From contig CANLSR010000004.1 in the NCBI GenBank assembly GCA_947493945.1, forward strand, positions 62,001-126,000: 64,000 nucleotides of DNA, written 5' to 3'. Below are positions 26,479 to 40,868 of the stretch, one piece after another. Origin of the DNA: an uncultured bacterium. Its GTDB lineage: Bacteria; Bacteroidota; Rhodothermia; Rhodothermales; Rubricoccaceae. The notes beneath the pieces are model-generated. The model saw only the letters and a program-made list of their open reading frames with translations, made no database searches and had not been told where the DNA came from. Positions within the stretch are counted from its first letter, which is position 1. Each line of letters starts with the position of its first letter. A program made the position numbers and the translations under genes.

Positions 26479-26492
26479 AGCGGGGCACGAGC

Positions 26493-26500
26493 TAGCTTCC
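26493..26500 (+). promoter_or_regulatory. Candidate -7 promoter box (TAGCTTCC)
   Basis: TAnnTT-type box 34 nt before the ATG at 26535, just after the palindrome at 26463-26478. Confidence 0.3.
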
Positions 26501-26534
26501 TGGGGTGGCCACCGCGGCCGGCTCCCAACCCGCC

Positions 26535-27389
26535 ATGACCGAGCGCACGTACTCCGAAGACGAGATCGCCGACCTGATCGCCCGCGCGGCCGAGCGCCAG
26601 CGGGACGCCCGCCAGCGCGACGACAGCCCGGGGCTCACACTGACCGAGATCGAGCGGATCGGCCGGGACACGGGCATCGACCCGGAGCACCTGCGCGCGG
26701 CGGCGGCCGAGATGGACGCCGGCGGCCGGACGCTCGCGCGCCAGTCCGGCCACACCCGGACGCACGTCACCGTCGAGCGCTGGGTCGACGCGCCGCTGAC
26801 GCCCGAGGCGTGGGAGGAGGCCGTCGCCGAGCTCCAGGGGCGCCACGGCGTCGACGCCTCGTTCTGGCTCGGGCAGAACTCGGGCGGGACGGTCCGGCAG
26901 ATCGGCAACGCCTACGAGTGGCGCCACACGAGCAGCCTGGGCGTCCAGACGACCGTCACGGCCAGCCCGCGCGGCGACCAGACGCGGCTCCGGCTCCGCC
27001 AGCTGGTCGGGCTGGCGTCGCCGACGGCCGAGGGCATCGGCTACGGAGCGGTCTTGGCCGGCGTGGCGGGGATGTTCGGAGGCATCATCTCTGGTGCCGC
27101 TCTGGGGGCCGTACTAGTGTTCTTGCTGACCTGGGCAGGCGCCGCTCTGCTGATCACCGCGCTCGACCGGCGCTGGCGCGCCGGAAAGCTCCGCGACCTG
27201 GAGGCGCTCGCCGACGACCTCGCGCCCCTGCTGGCGGCGCCGGTCGGCGGAGCGGCAATGGCCGACGGGGCCGCGGCCACTGCGCCGAGCTCCCCTACGC
27301 CCCCCGCTCGGCTCGACCTCGGCGCGCTGGACGACGAGCCTCTCGGCACGGAGCCCGCCGCCGAGAGACGCCGCCAGCGGGCGGGGTAG
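26535..27389 (+). CDS. Hypothetical membrane protein in the fab cluster
   Basis: A 284-residue protein of unknown function. The N-terminal third is helical and charged (YSEDEIADLIARAAERQR, then LTEIERIGRDTGIDPEHL), resembling small regulatory helical modules placed before a membrane part in Bacteroidota proteins. A beta-rich middle (VTVERWVDAPLTPEAWEE to QLVGL) precedes two adjacent membrane spans (about 165-215), then an acidic/Ala-Pro tail. It interrupts the usual fabD-fabG order, has its own promoter-like box, and fabG starts 53 nt after its stop. The ATG at 26535 is preferred over a GTG at 26505. No function is proposed. Confidence 0.75.
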   Translation: MTERTYSEDEIADLIARAAERQRDARQRDDSPGLTLTEIERIGRDTGIDPEHLRAAAAEMDAGGRTLARQSGHTRTHVTVERWVDAPLTPEAWEEAVAELQGRHGVDASFWLGQNSGGTVRQIGNAYEWRHTSSLGVQTTVTASPRGDQTRLRLRQLVGLASPTAEGIGYGAVLAGVAGMFGGIISGAALGAVLVFLLTWAGAALLITALDRRWRAGKLRDLEALADDLAPLLAAPVGGAAMADGAAATAPSSPTPPARLDLGALDDEPLGTEPAAERRRQRAG

Positions 27390-27442
27390 CCGAGCCGGCG
27401 GGCGCGGACGGTGCGATCTTGGCGGCCCCCCTGCCCGATCCC

Positions 27443-28189
27443 ATGACCCTCGACCTGACCGACAAGACCATCCTCGTCACCGGCGGCACGCGCGGCATCG
27501 GCCGCGCCACCGTCGAAGCGGCCGCCGCCGCCGGCGCTCGCGTCGCCTTCACCTACCGCGCCTCCGCCGACACCGCCGACCAGCTGGCGGCCGAGTTGGG
27601 CGGGCCGGACCGCGCGCTCGCCATCCAGGCCGACGCCGCCAGCCGGGACGACGCCCAGGCCGCCGTCCAAGCCGTGCTCGACGCTTGGGGCACCATCGAC
27701 GGGCTGGTGGTCAACGCCGGGATCACGCGCGACGGGCTGATGATCCGGATGGACGAGGGCGCGTGGCAGGACGTGATCGACACCAACCTGACGGGCGCCT
27801 TCCACGTGTGCAAGGCGGCCTACCGGCCGATGATGAAGCAGCGCGGCGGCTCCATCGTGACCGTCTCGTCGGTGGTGGGCGTGACCGGCAACGCGGGCCA
27901 GGCCAACTACGCCGCGTCCAAGGCCGGCGTGATCGGGCTCACCAAGAGCCTGGCGCGCGAGCTGGGCGGGCGCGGCGTGCGCGCCAACGTGGTCGCGCCG
28001 GGCTACGTCGACACCGACATGACGGCGGACCTGGGCGACAAGGCGACGGAGGCCATGCAGGGCCAGATCCCGCTCGGCCGCACCGGGCGGCCCGACGAGA
28101 TCGCCGGGGCCGTCCTGTTCCTGCTCTCCGACGCCGCCAGCTACGTCACCGGCCACGTGCTCCACGTCGACGGCGGCATGGCGATGTAA
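27443..28189 (+). CDS. fabG: 3-oxoacyl-ACP reductase
   Basis: A 248-residue SDR enzyme reducing 3-oxoacyl-ACP with NADPH in fatty-acid elongation. The cofactor motif TGGTRGIG (about 13-20), NAG (about 91-93), the catalytic Ser143, Tyr156 and Lys160 in NYAASKAG, and the C-terminal GHVLHVDGGMAM are those of FabG. The start at 27443 is preceded by a C-rich leader; the long open frame upstream is a shadow of the previous gene. No acpP follows, as it often does elsewhere. Confidence 0.95.
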   Translation: MTLDLTDKTILVTGGTRGIGRATVEAAAAAGARVAFTYRASADTADQLAAELGGPDRALAIQADAASRDDAQAAVQAVLDAWGTIDGLVVNAGITRDGLMIRMDEGAWQDVIDTNLTGAFHVCKAAYRPMMKQRGGSIVTVSSVVGVTGNAGQANYAASKAGVIGLTKSLARELGGRGVRANVVAPGYVDTDMTADLGDKATEAMQGQIPLGRTGRPDEIAGAVLFLLSDAASYVTGHVLHVDGGMAM

Positions 28190-28223
28190 CGAGGGGCAGG
28201 GCCTAGGCGCGCGGCGCCGGAGC

Positions 28224-28448
28224 CTAGGCCTCCGTCCGGGCCGGGAGCTGGAGCAGGTTGCTCCGGCCGCACGCCGGGCACGGGTAGGCCACGATGGGGC
28301 CGTCGTCGGCCTCGGCGACGACGCCGGCTCGCAGGTGGTCGGACTGGGCGTGGGGCGGGGCGCCGTCGGGCGTGAACGGGGCGTCGCCGGAGTGGTAGAC
28401 GCCGACGCGCTCGCGGCACCAGTTGCAGTAGAAGGGCGTGGCAGGCAT
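28224..28448 (-). CDS. Small zinc-ribbon protein
   Basis: A 74-residue protein with two zinc knuckles, YCNWCRE at the N-terminus and YPCPACGRSN near the C-terminus. It starts MPATPFYCNWC. The family was not recognised. It converges on fabG with a 34-nt gap and is transcribed alone. A nucleic-acid- or protein-binding role is possible, but nothing shows it. Confidence 0.65.
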   Translation of the reverse strand: MPATPFYCNWCRERVGVYHSGDAPFTPDGAPPHAQSDHLRAGVVAEADDGPIVAYPCPACGRSNLLQLPARTEA

Positions 28449-28679
28449 GGTGGGGAGGGGGAGAGCCCGCTCCAACGGCACCCGGGCCGGCAGGCTCCCC
28501 GCGCCCAGGCGGCCCACGGCCGCCGGGCCGTCTCTGTGTCCTAGGCCGGGCCCCGTGAGTATCCTGTGGGCCGCCCGCCCGGCGGGCGGCCGCGACGCGC
28601 GCCCGCGACCCGCCAGCGCGGCGAGGCGGCAGGCGCGCCGCTGGCGGCCCGCCTCCGCGCGCGCCATGCTCTCTACCCC

Positions 28680-33896
<5,217 letters not shown>

Positions 33897-33982
33897 GACG
33901 TTCCCTGAGTCGGCGGGTGTGCGTTCCCTCATTCGACGGGGCCGAGCAAGAGAGGGGGGGCGTCGCGCGTACGTTGCGGACG

Positions 33983-34360
33983 ATGGCTCACCACCTGTTT
34001 CTGGTCGAAGACCACCCCGTCATGCGCGAGGCCTACGCCCGCGTGCTCACCGCCGAGCCCGACCTGCTCTTGTGCGGCGAGGCCGAGTCGGCCGAGGCCG
34101 CGCTCGTGGCCCTCGCCGGCATCGAGTGCGACCTCGTGATCACCGACGTGCGGCTGCCCGGGCAGAGCGGCATCGACCTCGCCGGAGAGATCCGCCAGCG
34201 GTGGCCGGAGCTGCCGGTCGTGGTCATCACCGGCCACGAGGACAGCGTGTTCGCCCGTCGGGCCGAGGAGGCCGGCGCGGCGGCGTTCCTGCCCAAGCGG
34301 TTGGCGGCCACCCACCTCCTCGATACCATCCGGGGCGTGCTCCAGCCGGAGGCGGGCTAG
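33983..34360 (+). CDS. Single-domain response regulator
   Basis: A 125-residue receiver domain only. Acidic pocket Glu9/Asp10, phospho-acceptor Asp55 in LVITDVRLPG, Thr in VVVITGHEDS and Lys in FLPKRL are all present. Its sequence (LVEDHPVMREAYARVL) is of the NarL/FixJ type, yet no HTH output domain follows. It starts 86 nt after the hybrid kinase, whose NarL-type catalytic core fits this receiver. Output is probably through protein contact or phosphotransfer. Confidence 0.9.
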   Translation: MAHHLFLVEDHPVMREAYARVLTAEPDLLLCGEAESAEAALVALAGIECDLVITDVRLPGQSGIDLAGEIRQRWPELPVVVITGHEDSVFARRAEEAGAAAFLPKRLAATHLLDTIRGVLQPEAG

Positions 34361-34454
34361 GCGCCGGCCGCTGGCGCCCCCGCTGCGGGGCGCGCGCCAG
34401 GGGGCGCGAACCGTGGGCCGACTGCGGGGTTGGCTCGGCCCCGCCCGACGCCCG

Positions 34455-35054
34455 ATGGACCTCACGCTCTCCGACCTGTCGCCCCGCGACACCTACAAGC
34501 TGCTGAGCGCGCTCGTGGTGCCGCGCCCCATCGCCTGGGTCACGACGCTCCACGCCGACGGGTCGGTCAACGCGGCGCCGTATAGCTTCTTCAACCTGAT
34601 GGGCTCGCGCCCGCCCGTAGTCGCCATCGGGCCGGACGGCTTGGAGAAGGACACGCCGCGCCACGTCCGCCAGCGGGGCGCGTTCGTGGTCAACGTGGTG
34701 AGCGAGGCCGTGGCGCCGGCCATGCACGCCACCTCGGCGCCGCTCCCGCCGGGCGTCAGCGAGGCGGAGGCGGGGGGCCTGGCGACGGCCGCCATCCCGG
34801 GCTGGGACGTGCCCCGCATCGCCGACGCGCCGGCGGCCCTCGCCTGCCGCGAGCACACGGCGCTCCGGATCGGCGAGACGCACGTGGTCCTGGGCGTGGT
34901 GGAGCGGCTCTACGTCCGCGACGACCTGGTGGACGCTGGCCGCTGGCGGATCGACCAGGACGCGCTCCGGCCCGTCGGGCGGTTGGGCGGCGGGCTCTAC
35001 GCCCGCACGCGCGACCACCTGGACCTGGGACCGAGGCCCTCAGCGGACGCGTAG
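34455..35054 (+). CDS. Flavin reductase-like FMN-binding split-barrel protein
   Basis: A 199-residue protein of the flavin reductase/DIM6-NTAB split-barrel family, expected to bind FMN in the cytoplasm. The conserved opening RPIAWVTTLHADGSVNAAPYS (here RPIAWVTTLHADG then VNAAPYSFFN) and the GAFVVNVVSE strand are typical. The start at 34455 avoids a non-conserved leader. It stands alone after the two-component pair, and its electron acceptor is unknown. Confidence 0.88.
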   Translation: MDLTLSDLSPRDTYKLLSALVVPRPIAWVTTLHADGSVNAAPYSFFNLMGSRPPVVAIGPDGLEKDTPRHVRQRGAFVVNVVSEAVAPAMHATSAPLPPGVSEAEAGGLATAAIPGWDVPRIADAPAALACREHTALRIGETHVVLGVVERLYVRDDLVDAGRWRIDQDALRPVGRLGGGLYARTRDHLDLGPRPSADA

Positions 35055-35093
35055 GGCAGGGGCCAGGCTGCAGAAAGAAAGGGCGGAATTCTG

Positions 35094-35101
35094 TACATTT
35101 G
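35094..35101 (+). promoter_or_regulatory. Candidate -7 promoter box before the decayed Fic gene (TACATTTG)
   Basis: Exact TAnnTTTG match 30 nt before the ATG at 35132, in a stretch distinctly more AT-rich than its surroundings. Confidence 0.45.
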
Positions 35102-35131
35102 AGAGCTCCCAATGATGAAGCCTTTCATTCT

Positions 35132-36284
35132 ATGACCCGCCGCACCGGCACGTACCGCGAGACCTCGATCTAGGGCGAGACGGTTCGCGCCTTCATCCCC
35201 GCTCCGCTTCCGCCCGCGCTCGACCTCGGGCCGGCTGACTTCGACCTAATGGAGCGGGCCAACCGAGCGCTCGGCCGGCTCGACGGAATCTCGACGCTGC
35301 TTCCAGACCGAGACCTGTTCCTCTACCTCTACGTCCGCAAGGAAGCTCTGCTGTCCTCACAGATCGAAGGGACCCAATCCTCTCTGTCGGAGCTCCTGCT
35401 GTTCGAAGACGACCGTGCGCCGTCGATTCCCACCGACGATGTCCGAGAGGTCTCGAACTACGTGGCGGCTCTGAACCACGGACTGGCTCGCCTCCAAGAT
35501 GGGCTCCCCCTTTCCCTCCGGCTGATCCGCGAGATCCACAGCGTTCTGCTTCGGGAGGGCCGCGGTGCGGACAAGACGCCCGGGGAGTTCCGTCGCTCTC
35601 AGGTGTGGCTGGGGGGCAGTCGCCCTGGCAAGGCCCAATTCGTGCCGCCACCCCAGCTAATGAGGTGATGCCGTGCCTGGACCGTTTCGAGCGGTTCCTC
35701 TACGAGCCGGGCACGCCCGTACTGATCAAGGCGGCGCTCGCGCACGTTCAGTTCGAGACCATCCACCCGTTTCTGGACGGAAACGGCCGCGTGGGCCGGC
35801 TCCTCATCACGTTCCTGCTGTGCGCCGAGGATGTCTTGGCTGACCCCATTCTGTACCTCTCGCTCTACTTCAAGACGCACCGTGAGGAGTACTACGAGCG
35901 ACTCCAGCGCGTGCGGACACACGGCGAATGGGAGGAGTGGCTTCGGTTCTTTCTAGAAGGCGTGCGTGAGACCTCGGCGCAGGCTGTCCAGACGGCCCGC
36001 GAGATCCTGACTCTGTTCGAGCACGACCGTGGGCGGATTCGGGAGTCGCTAGGCGGGCGAGCCGGTTCCACGTTGCGCGTTCACGAGGTTATGCAGCGGC
36101 GCCCGCTGCTGACCATCAAGGAGGCTGAACGGCGCAGCGGCGTCTCCCGCCCGACGGCGCAGAAGTCGCTGGAGCGGATGGCGCAGCTCGGGATCACGCG
36201 CGAGGTGACAGGCAGTAGGTATGGAATGACCTGCCTCTACGAGCCTACATGGAGATCCTGGAGCGCGGGGCCGAGCCGCTCTAG
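35132..36284 (+). pseudogene. Fic-family protein gene, inactivated by a stop and two frameshifts
   Basis: A Fic-domain gene whose full product would be about 380 residues: an N-terminal helical domain (ALGRLDGISTLLPD; SSQIEGTQSSLSELLLFE, the inhibitory/Fic-N region), the Fic core with an intact HPFLDGNGRVGR motif, and a C-terminal winged helix (SGVSRPTAQKSLERM). Three lesions are seen. An in-frame TAG follows ETSI at codon 14. The frame shifts near 35650, between FVPPP and NEVMPCLDRF. It shifts again near 36240, so that the natural end YMEILERGAEPL lies in a third frame, closing at 36284. Base composition is less GC-rich than its neighbours. It may be a transferred gene that has decayed. Confidence 0.85.
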
Positions 36285-36428
36285 CCGCGCGCTGGCGGAG
36301 GGCGTCGGCGAGCCGCGCGCGAGGGCGGCCCGCCAGTCGGGCGCGGGGGCCATCCGACGAGCCGTGAACCCGCCTGCGGAGCCCGGCGCGCGCTGGCGGG
36401 TAGGCACCCTCCCCCACACCCGCTCCCC

Positions 36429-37361
36429 ATGACGTCCGTCGCCGACAGCCTGGTCCTGCTCCGAACCGCCATCGTCAACGTGCTGATGAGCGGCCCGCCG
36501 GGCGCCGGCGACCGCGGCTGGGTGCTGGTCGACACCGGCCTGCCCGGCTCTGCCGACGCCATCGTGGACGCCGCGGCGCGCCGGTTTGGGCACGGCGCCC
36601 GGCCCTCGGGCATCGTGCTCACGCACGGCCACTTCGACCACGTGGGGACCGTCGAGGCGCTGGCCGAGCGGTGGGACGCGCCCGTCTACGCCCACCCGTT
36701 GGAGCACCCCTACCTGACCGGCCGCTCGGCGTACCCGCCGCCCGACCCGACCGTCGGCGGCGGGGCGATGTCGGCGTTGTCGTTCCTCTACCCCAAAAAG
36801 CCCGTGGACCTGGGCGGCCGCGTCCGGGCGCTGCCCGACGACGGCACGGTGCCAGGGATGCCCGGCTGGCGCTGGATCTGGACGCCCGGCCACTCGCCGG
36901 GCCACGTCTCGCTGTGGCGCGAGGCCGACCGCGCGGTGGTGGCCGGCGACGCGTTCGTGACCACCAAGCAGGAGTCGGCGCTCTCGGTGCTGGTCCAGCG
37001 GGCCGCCGTCCATGGGCCGCCGTCCTACTTTACGCCCGACTGGCCGGCCGCTCGGCGCTCGGTCCAGCGGCTAGCGGCGCTCCGGCCCGAGGCCGCCGCG
37101 ACGGGGCACGGGCCGGTGATGCGAGGGGACGACCTCCGGCGCGGGCTGGCCCGGCTGGTCAAGGAGTTCGACCGACGCGCCGTCCCGTCGCACGGCCGCT
37201 ACGTCGGCGCGCCGGCCGTGACCGACGCGGGCGGCGTGGTGTCGGTGCCTCCGCCGGACCCCCGCGAGCGGGTCGCCGTCGGGATCGTGGCCGCCGCCGG
37301 GGGGGCCGCCGTCGCGAAGGCGCTCGGGGGCCGCGCCCTGCGCCGTGTGACGGGGCGCTAA
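36429..37361 (+). CDS. Metallo-beta-lactamase-fold hydrolase
   Basis: A 310-residue MBL-fold protein. The zinc motif THGHFDHVG (about 58-66) follows LVDTGLPGSADAI; later ligands are in TPGHSPGHVSLW (about 155-166) and VVAGDAFVTT (about 174-183). The C-terminal extension carries a second HGP motif (ATGHGPVM) and a hydrophobic alanine/glycine end. It is of the glyoxalase II-like hydrolase group; the substrate is unknown. It converges on recG, with a 14-bp-arm inverted repeat between. Confidence 0.9.
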   Translation: MTSVADSLVLLRTAIVNVLMSGPPGAGDRGWVLVDTGLPGSADAIVDAAARRFGHGARPSGIVLTHGHFDHVGTVEALAERWDAPVYAHPLEHPYLTGRSAYPPPDPTVGGGAMSALSFLYPKKPVDLGGRVRALPDDGTVPGMPGWRWIWTPGHSPGHVSLWREADRAVVAGDAFVTTKQESALSVLVQRAAVHGPPSYFTPDWPAARRSVQRLAALRPEAAATGHGPVMRGDDLRRGLARLVKEFDRRAVPSHGRYVGAPAVTDAGGVVSVPPPDPRERVAVGIVAAAGGAAVAKALGGRALRRVTGR

Positions 37362-37370
37362 CCGCCCCGC

Positions 37371-37428
37371 CCCGCTGGCGGCCGCCGTCGCCAGGGTGTC
37401 GCTCCCGCCCAGGCCGGCCGCCAGCGGG
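37371..37428. repeat. Long GCTGGCGG-type inverted repeat between convergent genes
   Basis: Perfect 14-bp arms CCCGCTGGCGGCCG (37371-37384) and its complement (37415-37428), 30-nt loop. It ends exactly at the recG stop and begins 10 nt after the MBL gene stop; it may terminate both. Confidence 0.7.
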
Positions 37429-39555
37429 TCAGCCGACGCGGGCGAAGCCCAGGCTCTTGGGGGCCGTCCGGCCAAAGTGGGCGCGCATCTCGGCCAGCTC
37501 CGGCGCCTTGAGCTCGGGGTCGGCCTCGGCGATGGCGAAGGCGGCCTCGCGCGCGACCTCCAGGATCTCGGCGTCCTTGACGATGTCGGCGATCTGGAGG
37601 TCGGGCAGGCCCGACTGCCTCGTGCCGAAAAAGTCGCCGGCGCCCCTCAGGCGCAGGTCGATCTCCGAGATCTCGAACCCGTCCGTCGTGCCCTCCATGG
37701 CCTCCAGCCGCTCCGTCGACTCGGCGGAGCGCTTGTAGGACGCCATCAGAAAGCAGTAGCTCTGGTCGGCCCCGCGGCCGACGCGCCCGCGCAGCTGGTG
37801 GAGCTGGGCGAGCCCGAACCGCTCGGCGTGCTCGATCACCATGACGGTCGCGTTGGGCACGTCGACGCCCACCTCGATGACCGTCGTCGCCACCAGCACG
37901 TCGGCCTCGCCGCCCTTGAAGCGGTCCATCGCCTCCTCCTTTTCGTAGGCCAGCATCCGGCCGTGGACCAGCTCTACGCGGTAGGGCCGGAGCGCCTCCG
38001 CCAGCTCGGCGGCCCCGTTCTCGGCGTCCTTGACGTCCGCCAGCGTCTCGGACTCGGACTCCTCGACCAGCGGGTAGACCACGTAGGCCTGGCGCCCCTC
38101 GCGCAGCTGGCGCTTGACGAAGTCGAGCATCTCGTCGCGGCGCTTCTCGCTGTAGACGCGCGTGTCGATGGGCTTGCGGCCGGCCGGCAGCTCGTCGATG
38201 GCCGAGACGTCGAGGTCGCCGTAGGCCGTCATCGCGAGCGAGCGCGGGATGGGCGTGGCCGTCATCATGAGCACGTGCGGCCGCTGGCCCTTTTTGAACA
38301 TCCGGGCCCGCTGGACGACGCCGAACCGGTGCTGCTCGTCCACGACGGCCAGCCCCAGGTTCTGGAACGCCACCTTGTCCTCGATGATCGCGTGCGTGCC
38401 CACGACCACGTGCGCCGTCCCGTCGGCGATCTCGGCTAGGATCTCCTCGCGCAGCGCCTTGCGCTGGCCGCCGATCAGGAGGCGCACCTGCAATCCCAGC
38501 GGCTCCAGGTAGCGGCGGATGGTGGCGTAGTGCTGCTCGGTCAGGATCTCGGTCGGCGCCATAAAGGCGGCCTGGCGGCCGGCGTCGACGGCCATCAGCA
38601 TGGCCGCGATGCCCACGACGGTTTTGCCCGAGCCGACGTCGCCCTGGACCAAGCGGTTCATCTGGTGCCCTGAGGCGGTGTCGGCCGCGACCGTGTCCAG
38701 CACGCGCTGCTGGGCGCCGGTGAGCGCGAACGGCAGCGACTCCAGAAACGCCCGGGTGACGGGCCCGGCGCCGTCCAGCACCACGCCCGCGCGGCGCTCC
38801 TGGCGGCCCTTGGTCAGCGCTAGGAGCAGTTGGAGAAAGAAGAACTCCTCGAACTTGAGCCGGTAGCGCGCCCGCCCCCGCTCGGCGGCGTCCTTGGGAA
38901 AGTGCACCGCCCGCAGCGCCACGTTCCCCTCGATCAGCCCGTGCTGCTGGCGGACCGAACCGGGCAGCACCTCGGGGATCGCCAGCCCGTGGCTCTTGAA
39001 CAGGCCGTAGATCAGCTTGCGGAACGTCCGGTTGACCAGCCCGACCTTCTCCAGCGCCGCCGTGCCGCGGTAGACCGGGATGATGCGGCCGGTCGCGAGC
39101 GCCGCCCGCTCGTCGCTCAGCGCGTCCGACTCGGGGTGGGCCATCGAAAACTGGCTCCCGTACTTTTCGGCCTTGCCGTGGAAGGCGTAGAGGTCACCCT
39201 TGTTGTACAGCCGGTGGATGTAGTTGGCGCCCCGGAACCAGACGCACTTTAGGGTGCCGCCGTCCTCGTCGGTCACGCGCAGCTCGAAGCGGCTCTTGCC
39301 GCCGCGCCCCGGCACCAGCCCCTTCGACGTCACGGTCCCGACGACGGTGATCGGGCCCATGCCCTCGGCGATCTGGCGGATGGGCGTGATCGTGCTCCGG
39401 TCGAGGTAGGCGCGCGGGTAGTACCGGAACAGGTCGCCGGCCGTCTTGACGCCGACCTTGCGCAGCGGCTCGGCCCGGCGCTCGCCGATGCCGGGGAGCT
39501 GCTCCACGTCGGTGTCGAGGACGGAGGGGTCGGTTTGGGGGGCGGTCTCGGCCAT
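37429..39555 (-). CDS. recG: ATP-dependent DNA helicase RecG
   Basis: A 708-residue branch-migration helicase acting on stalled forks and Holliday junctions. The N-terminal wedge has the OB fold (about 60-170). The helicase core has Walker A GDVGSGKTVV (about 306-315), MAPTEILTEQHY, DEQHRFGVVQR, MTATPIPRSL and the C-terminal ATTVIEVGVDVPNATVM and QLHQLRGRVGRG. Length is normal. A TAGCTTTC box lies 24 nt upstream, and a 15-bp-arm inverted repeat separates it from the lipoprotein gene upstream. Confidence 0.96.
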   Translation of the reverse strand: MAETAPQTDPSVLDTDVEQLPGIGERRAEPLRKVGVKTAGDLFRYYPRAYLDRSTITPIRQIAEGMGPITVVGTVTSKGLVPGRGGKSRFELRVTDEDGGTLKCVWFRGANYIHRLYNKGDLYAFHGKAEKYGSQFSMAHPESDALSDERAALATGRIIPVYRGTAALEKVGLVNRTFRKLIYGLFKSHGLAIPEVLPGSVRQQHGLIEGNVALRAVHFPKDAAERGRARYRLKFEEFFFLQLLLALTKGRQERRAGVVLDGAGPVTRAFLESLPFALTGAQQRVLDTVAADTASGHQMNRLVQGDVGSGKTVVGIAAMLMAVDAGRQAAFMAPTEILTEQHYATIRRYLEPLGLQVRLLIGGQRKALREEILAEIADGTAHVVVGTHAIIEDKVAFQNLGLAVVDEQHRFGVVQRARMFKKGQRPHVLMMTATPIPRSLAMTAYGDLDVSAIDELPAGRKPIDTRVYSEKRRDEMLDFVKRQLREGRQAYVVYPLVEESESETLADVKDAENGAAELAEALRPYRVELVHGRMLAYEKEEAMDRFKGGEADVLVATTVIEVGVDVPNATVMVIEHAERFGLAQLHQLRGRVGRGADQSYCFLMASYKRSAESTERLEAMEGTTDGFEISEIDLRLRGAGDFFGTRQSGLPDLQIADIVKDAEILEVAREAAFAIAEADPELKAPELAEMRAHFGRTAPKSLGFARVG

Positions 39556-39579
39556 GCGTCGTCGCGTGTTCGGGAGACG

Positions 39580-39587
39580 GAAAGCTA
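39580..39587 (-). promoter_or_regulatory. Candidate -7 promoter box of recG (TAGCTTTC)
   Basis: Seven of eight match to TAnnTTTG on the minus strand, 24 nt before the recG ATG. Confidence 0.45.
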
Positions 39588-39617
39588 GGCCGCCCGGCCG
39601 CCAGCGGTGTGTCTCGC

Positions 39618-39682
39618 CCCGCCCCGCTGGCGGAGGCGGCGAGCAGCAACGACCCGCTGGCCAGCGGCGCCAGCGGGGCGGG
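39618..39682. repeat. GCTGGCGG-type inverted repeat, 15-bp perfect arms
   Basis: CCCGCCCCGCTGGCG (39618-39632) and its exact complement (39668-39682), loop 35 nt that itself contains another GCTGG/CCAGC pair. It starts at the stop of the minus-strand lipoprotein gene. Confidence 0.7.
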
Positions 39683-40519
39683 CTAGCGGCTGGCGGCGAC
39701 GCCCTCGGCCCAGCGCCGCGGCGCGAACAGGACCGGGTCGAGTGGAGGGTCGGCCACCAGGTCCGCGTAGGTCTCCCAGAACACGATCCGGTCGTCCTGG
39801 CGGACCGAGACGTAGGGGGCCACCCAGCCTCCGCCCAGCCGCTGGTAGTTCTCGAACCGGACGTCCTGGAGCGCGCCGTCTTGGCCCGGCTCCACCAGGC
39901 GGACGAACAGGAGCCGGTCGCGCTCGATCCAGACCTCGCCCGTCTCGGGCACGCCCAGCACGTAGGCCCGCTTCCCGTCCCAGACGTCCTCCCGGAACGC
40001 CGCCAGGTCGACGCCCTCAGCCTCCAGGATGCGCAGCGTCTCGGCCGGCGGCTGGGCGTAGACGTCGAAGCCCCACAGCAGCAGCGGGTTGCGCTCGGCG
40101 CGCGCCGCCGCCAGCCGGCCGTCGCGGTAGAGGTAGGTCGAGTCCTCCACGAACAGGGCGCCGCGGCCCTCCGTCGGGTCGCCCATCTCGATGCGGAGCC
40201 GGCCGGGCAGCGCGGCCCACTCGCGCCAGGTCTCGGTCGAGACCGAGCCGTCGGGCCGGCGCCGGTGCGTCTGCTGGGCGAACGAGATCGTGCGGTACCA
40301 CGAGTCCGCGTGCCGCTGGTGCATCGCGTCGACGAGCGTGGCCGCGTCGTAGACCGGGTCGGCGCGCATAGGACCGGCGAAGATCGGACCGGCCGTCTCG
40401 ACCCGCACCGTCGAGTCGGGGCGGGCGTCGGCGGTCTCGGCCGGCCGCGGCTGGCTGCACGCGGAGACGGCGAGCAGGAGCGGGAGCAGGGCGCGTCTCG
40501 TGATCGGGGTCAGGGGCAT
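39683..40519 (-). CDS. LolA-like outer-membrane lipoprotein-sorting-type lipoprotein
   Basis: A 278-residue predicted lipoprotein (lipobox LLAVSAC, Cys about 21). The mature part resembles the LolA/LolB beta fold: DAATLVDAMHQRHADSWYRTI, then LPGRLRIEMGDPTEGRGALFVEDSTYLYRDGRL, VYVLGVPETGEVWIERDRLLFVRL in part, and a strand-rich C-terminus. Such proteins bind lipids or lipoprotein acyl chains in the periplasm, but this copy is itself lipid-anchored and its role is unknown. The start at 40519 begins the signal peptide. It is transcribed alone. Confidence 0.75.
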   Translation of the reverse strand: MPLTPITRRALLPLLLAVSACSQPRPAETADARPDSTVRVETAGPIFAGPMRADPVYDAATLVDAMHQRHADSWYRTISFAQQTHRRRPDGSVSTETWREWAALPGRLRIEMGDPTEGRGALFVEDSTYLYRDGRLAAARAERNPLLLWGFDVYAQPPAETLRILEAEGVDLAAFREDVWDGKRAYVLGVPETGEVWIERDRLLFVRLVEPGQDGALQDVRFENYQRLGGGWVAPYVSVRQDDRIVFWETYADLVADPPLDPVLFAPRRWAEGVAASR

Positions 40520-40868
40520 GGGTCGGGGCCGAGGGCGAACTCGGGCAGTGGGGTCGGGGGCCGAGGGCACGGCGGCCGTTGGGCTCTGGAACGAACCCTC
40601 GCCCCCGTTCTGATGCGCGGCCCCTCGTCTCGGGCCGGCCGGTCTCGACCGCCAGCCGGCAGGGCCGGCCGGCGGGCGCGGGGACCACGGGGTGTCGGGC
40701 GGCGGAGGCGGGCACGTGGGGGCGCTGGGGGCACGAATGGTAACCCCCGCGTTCCATCTCGCCGGTCCGCTAGGCCCGAACCGGCGCTCGGCGGGCGGAT
40801 TCGGCCTCCGGCTGGCCGGTTGGCACGCCGCTTGAAGAGGACCGGGTCAGGCCCACACTCCCCCTCCC
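40520..40868. other. Divergent intergenic region without a visible gene
   Basis: 349 nt between a minus- and a plus-strand gene. It is very GC-rich with several GCCGGC self-complementary stretches and no convincing start codon or promoter box. It presumably holds both promoters; I see nothing more specific. Confidence 0.4.
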
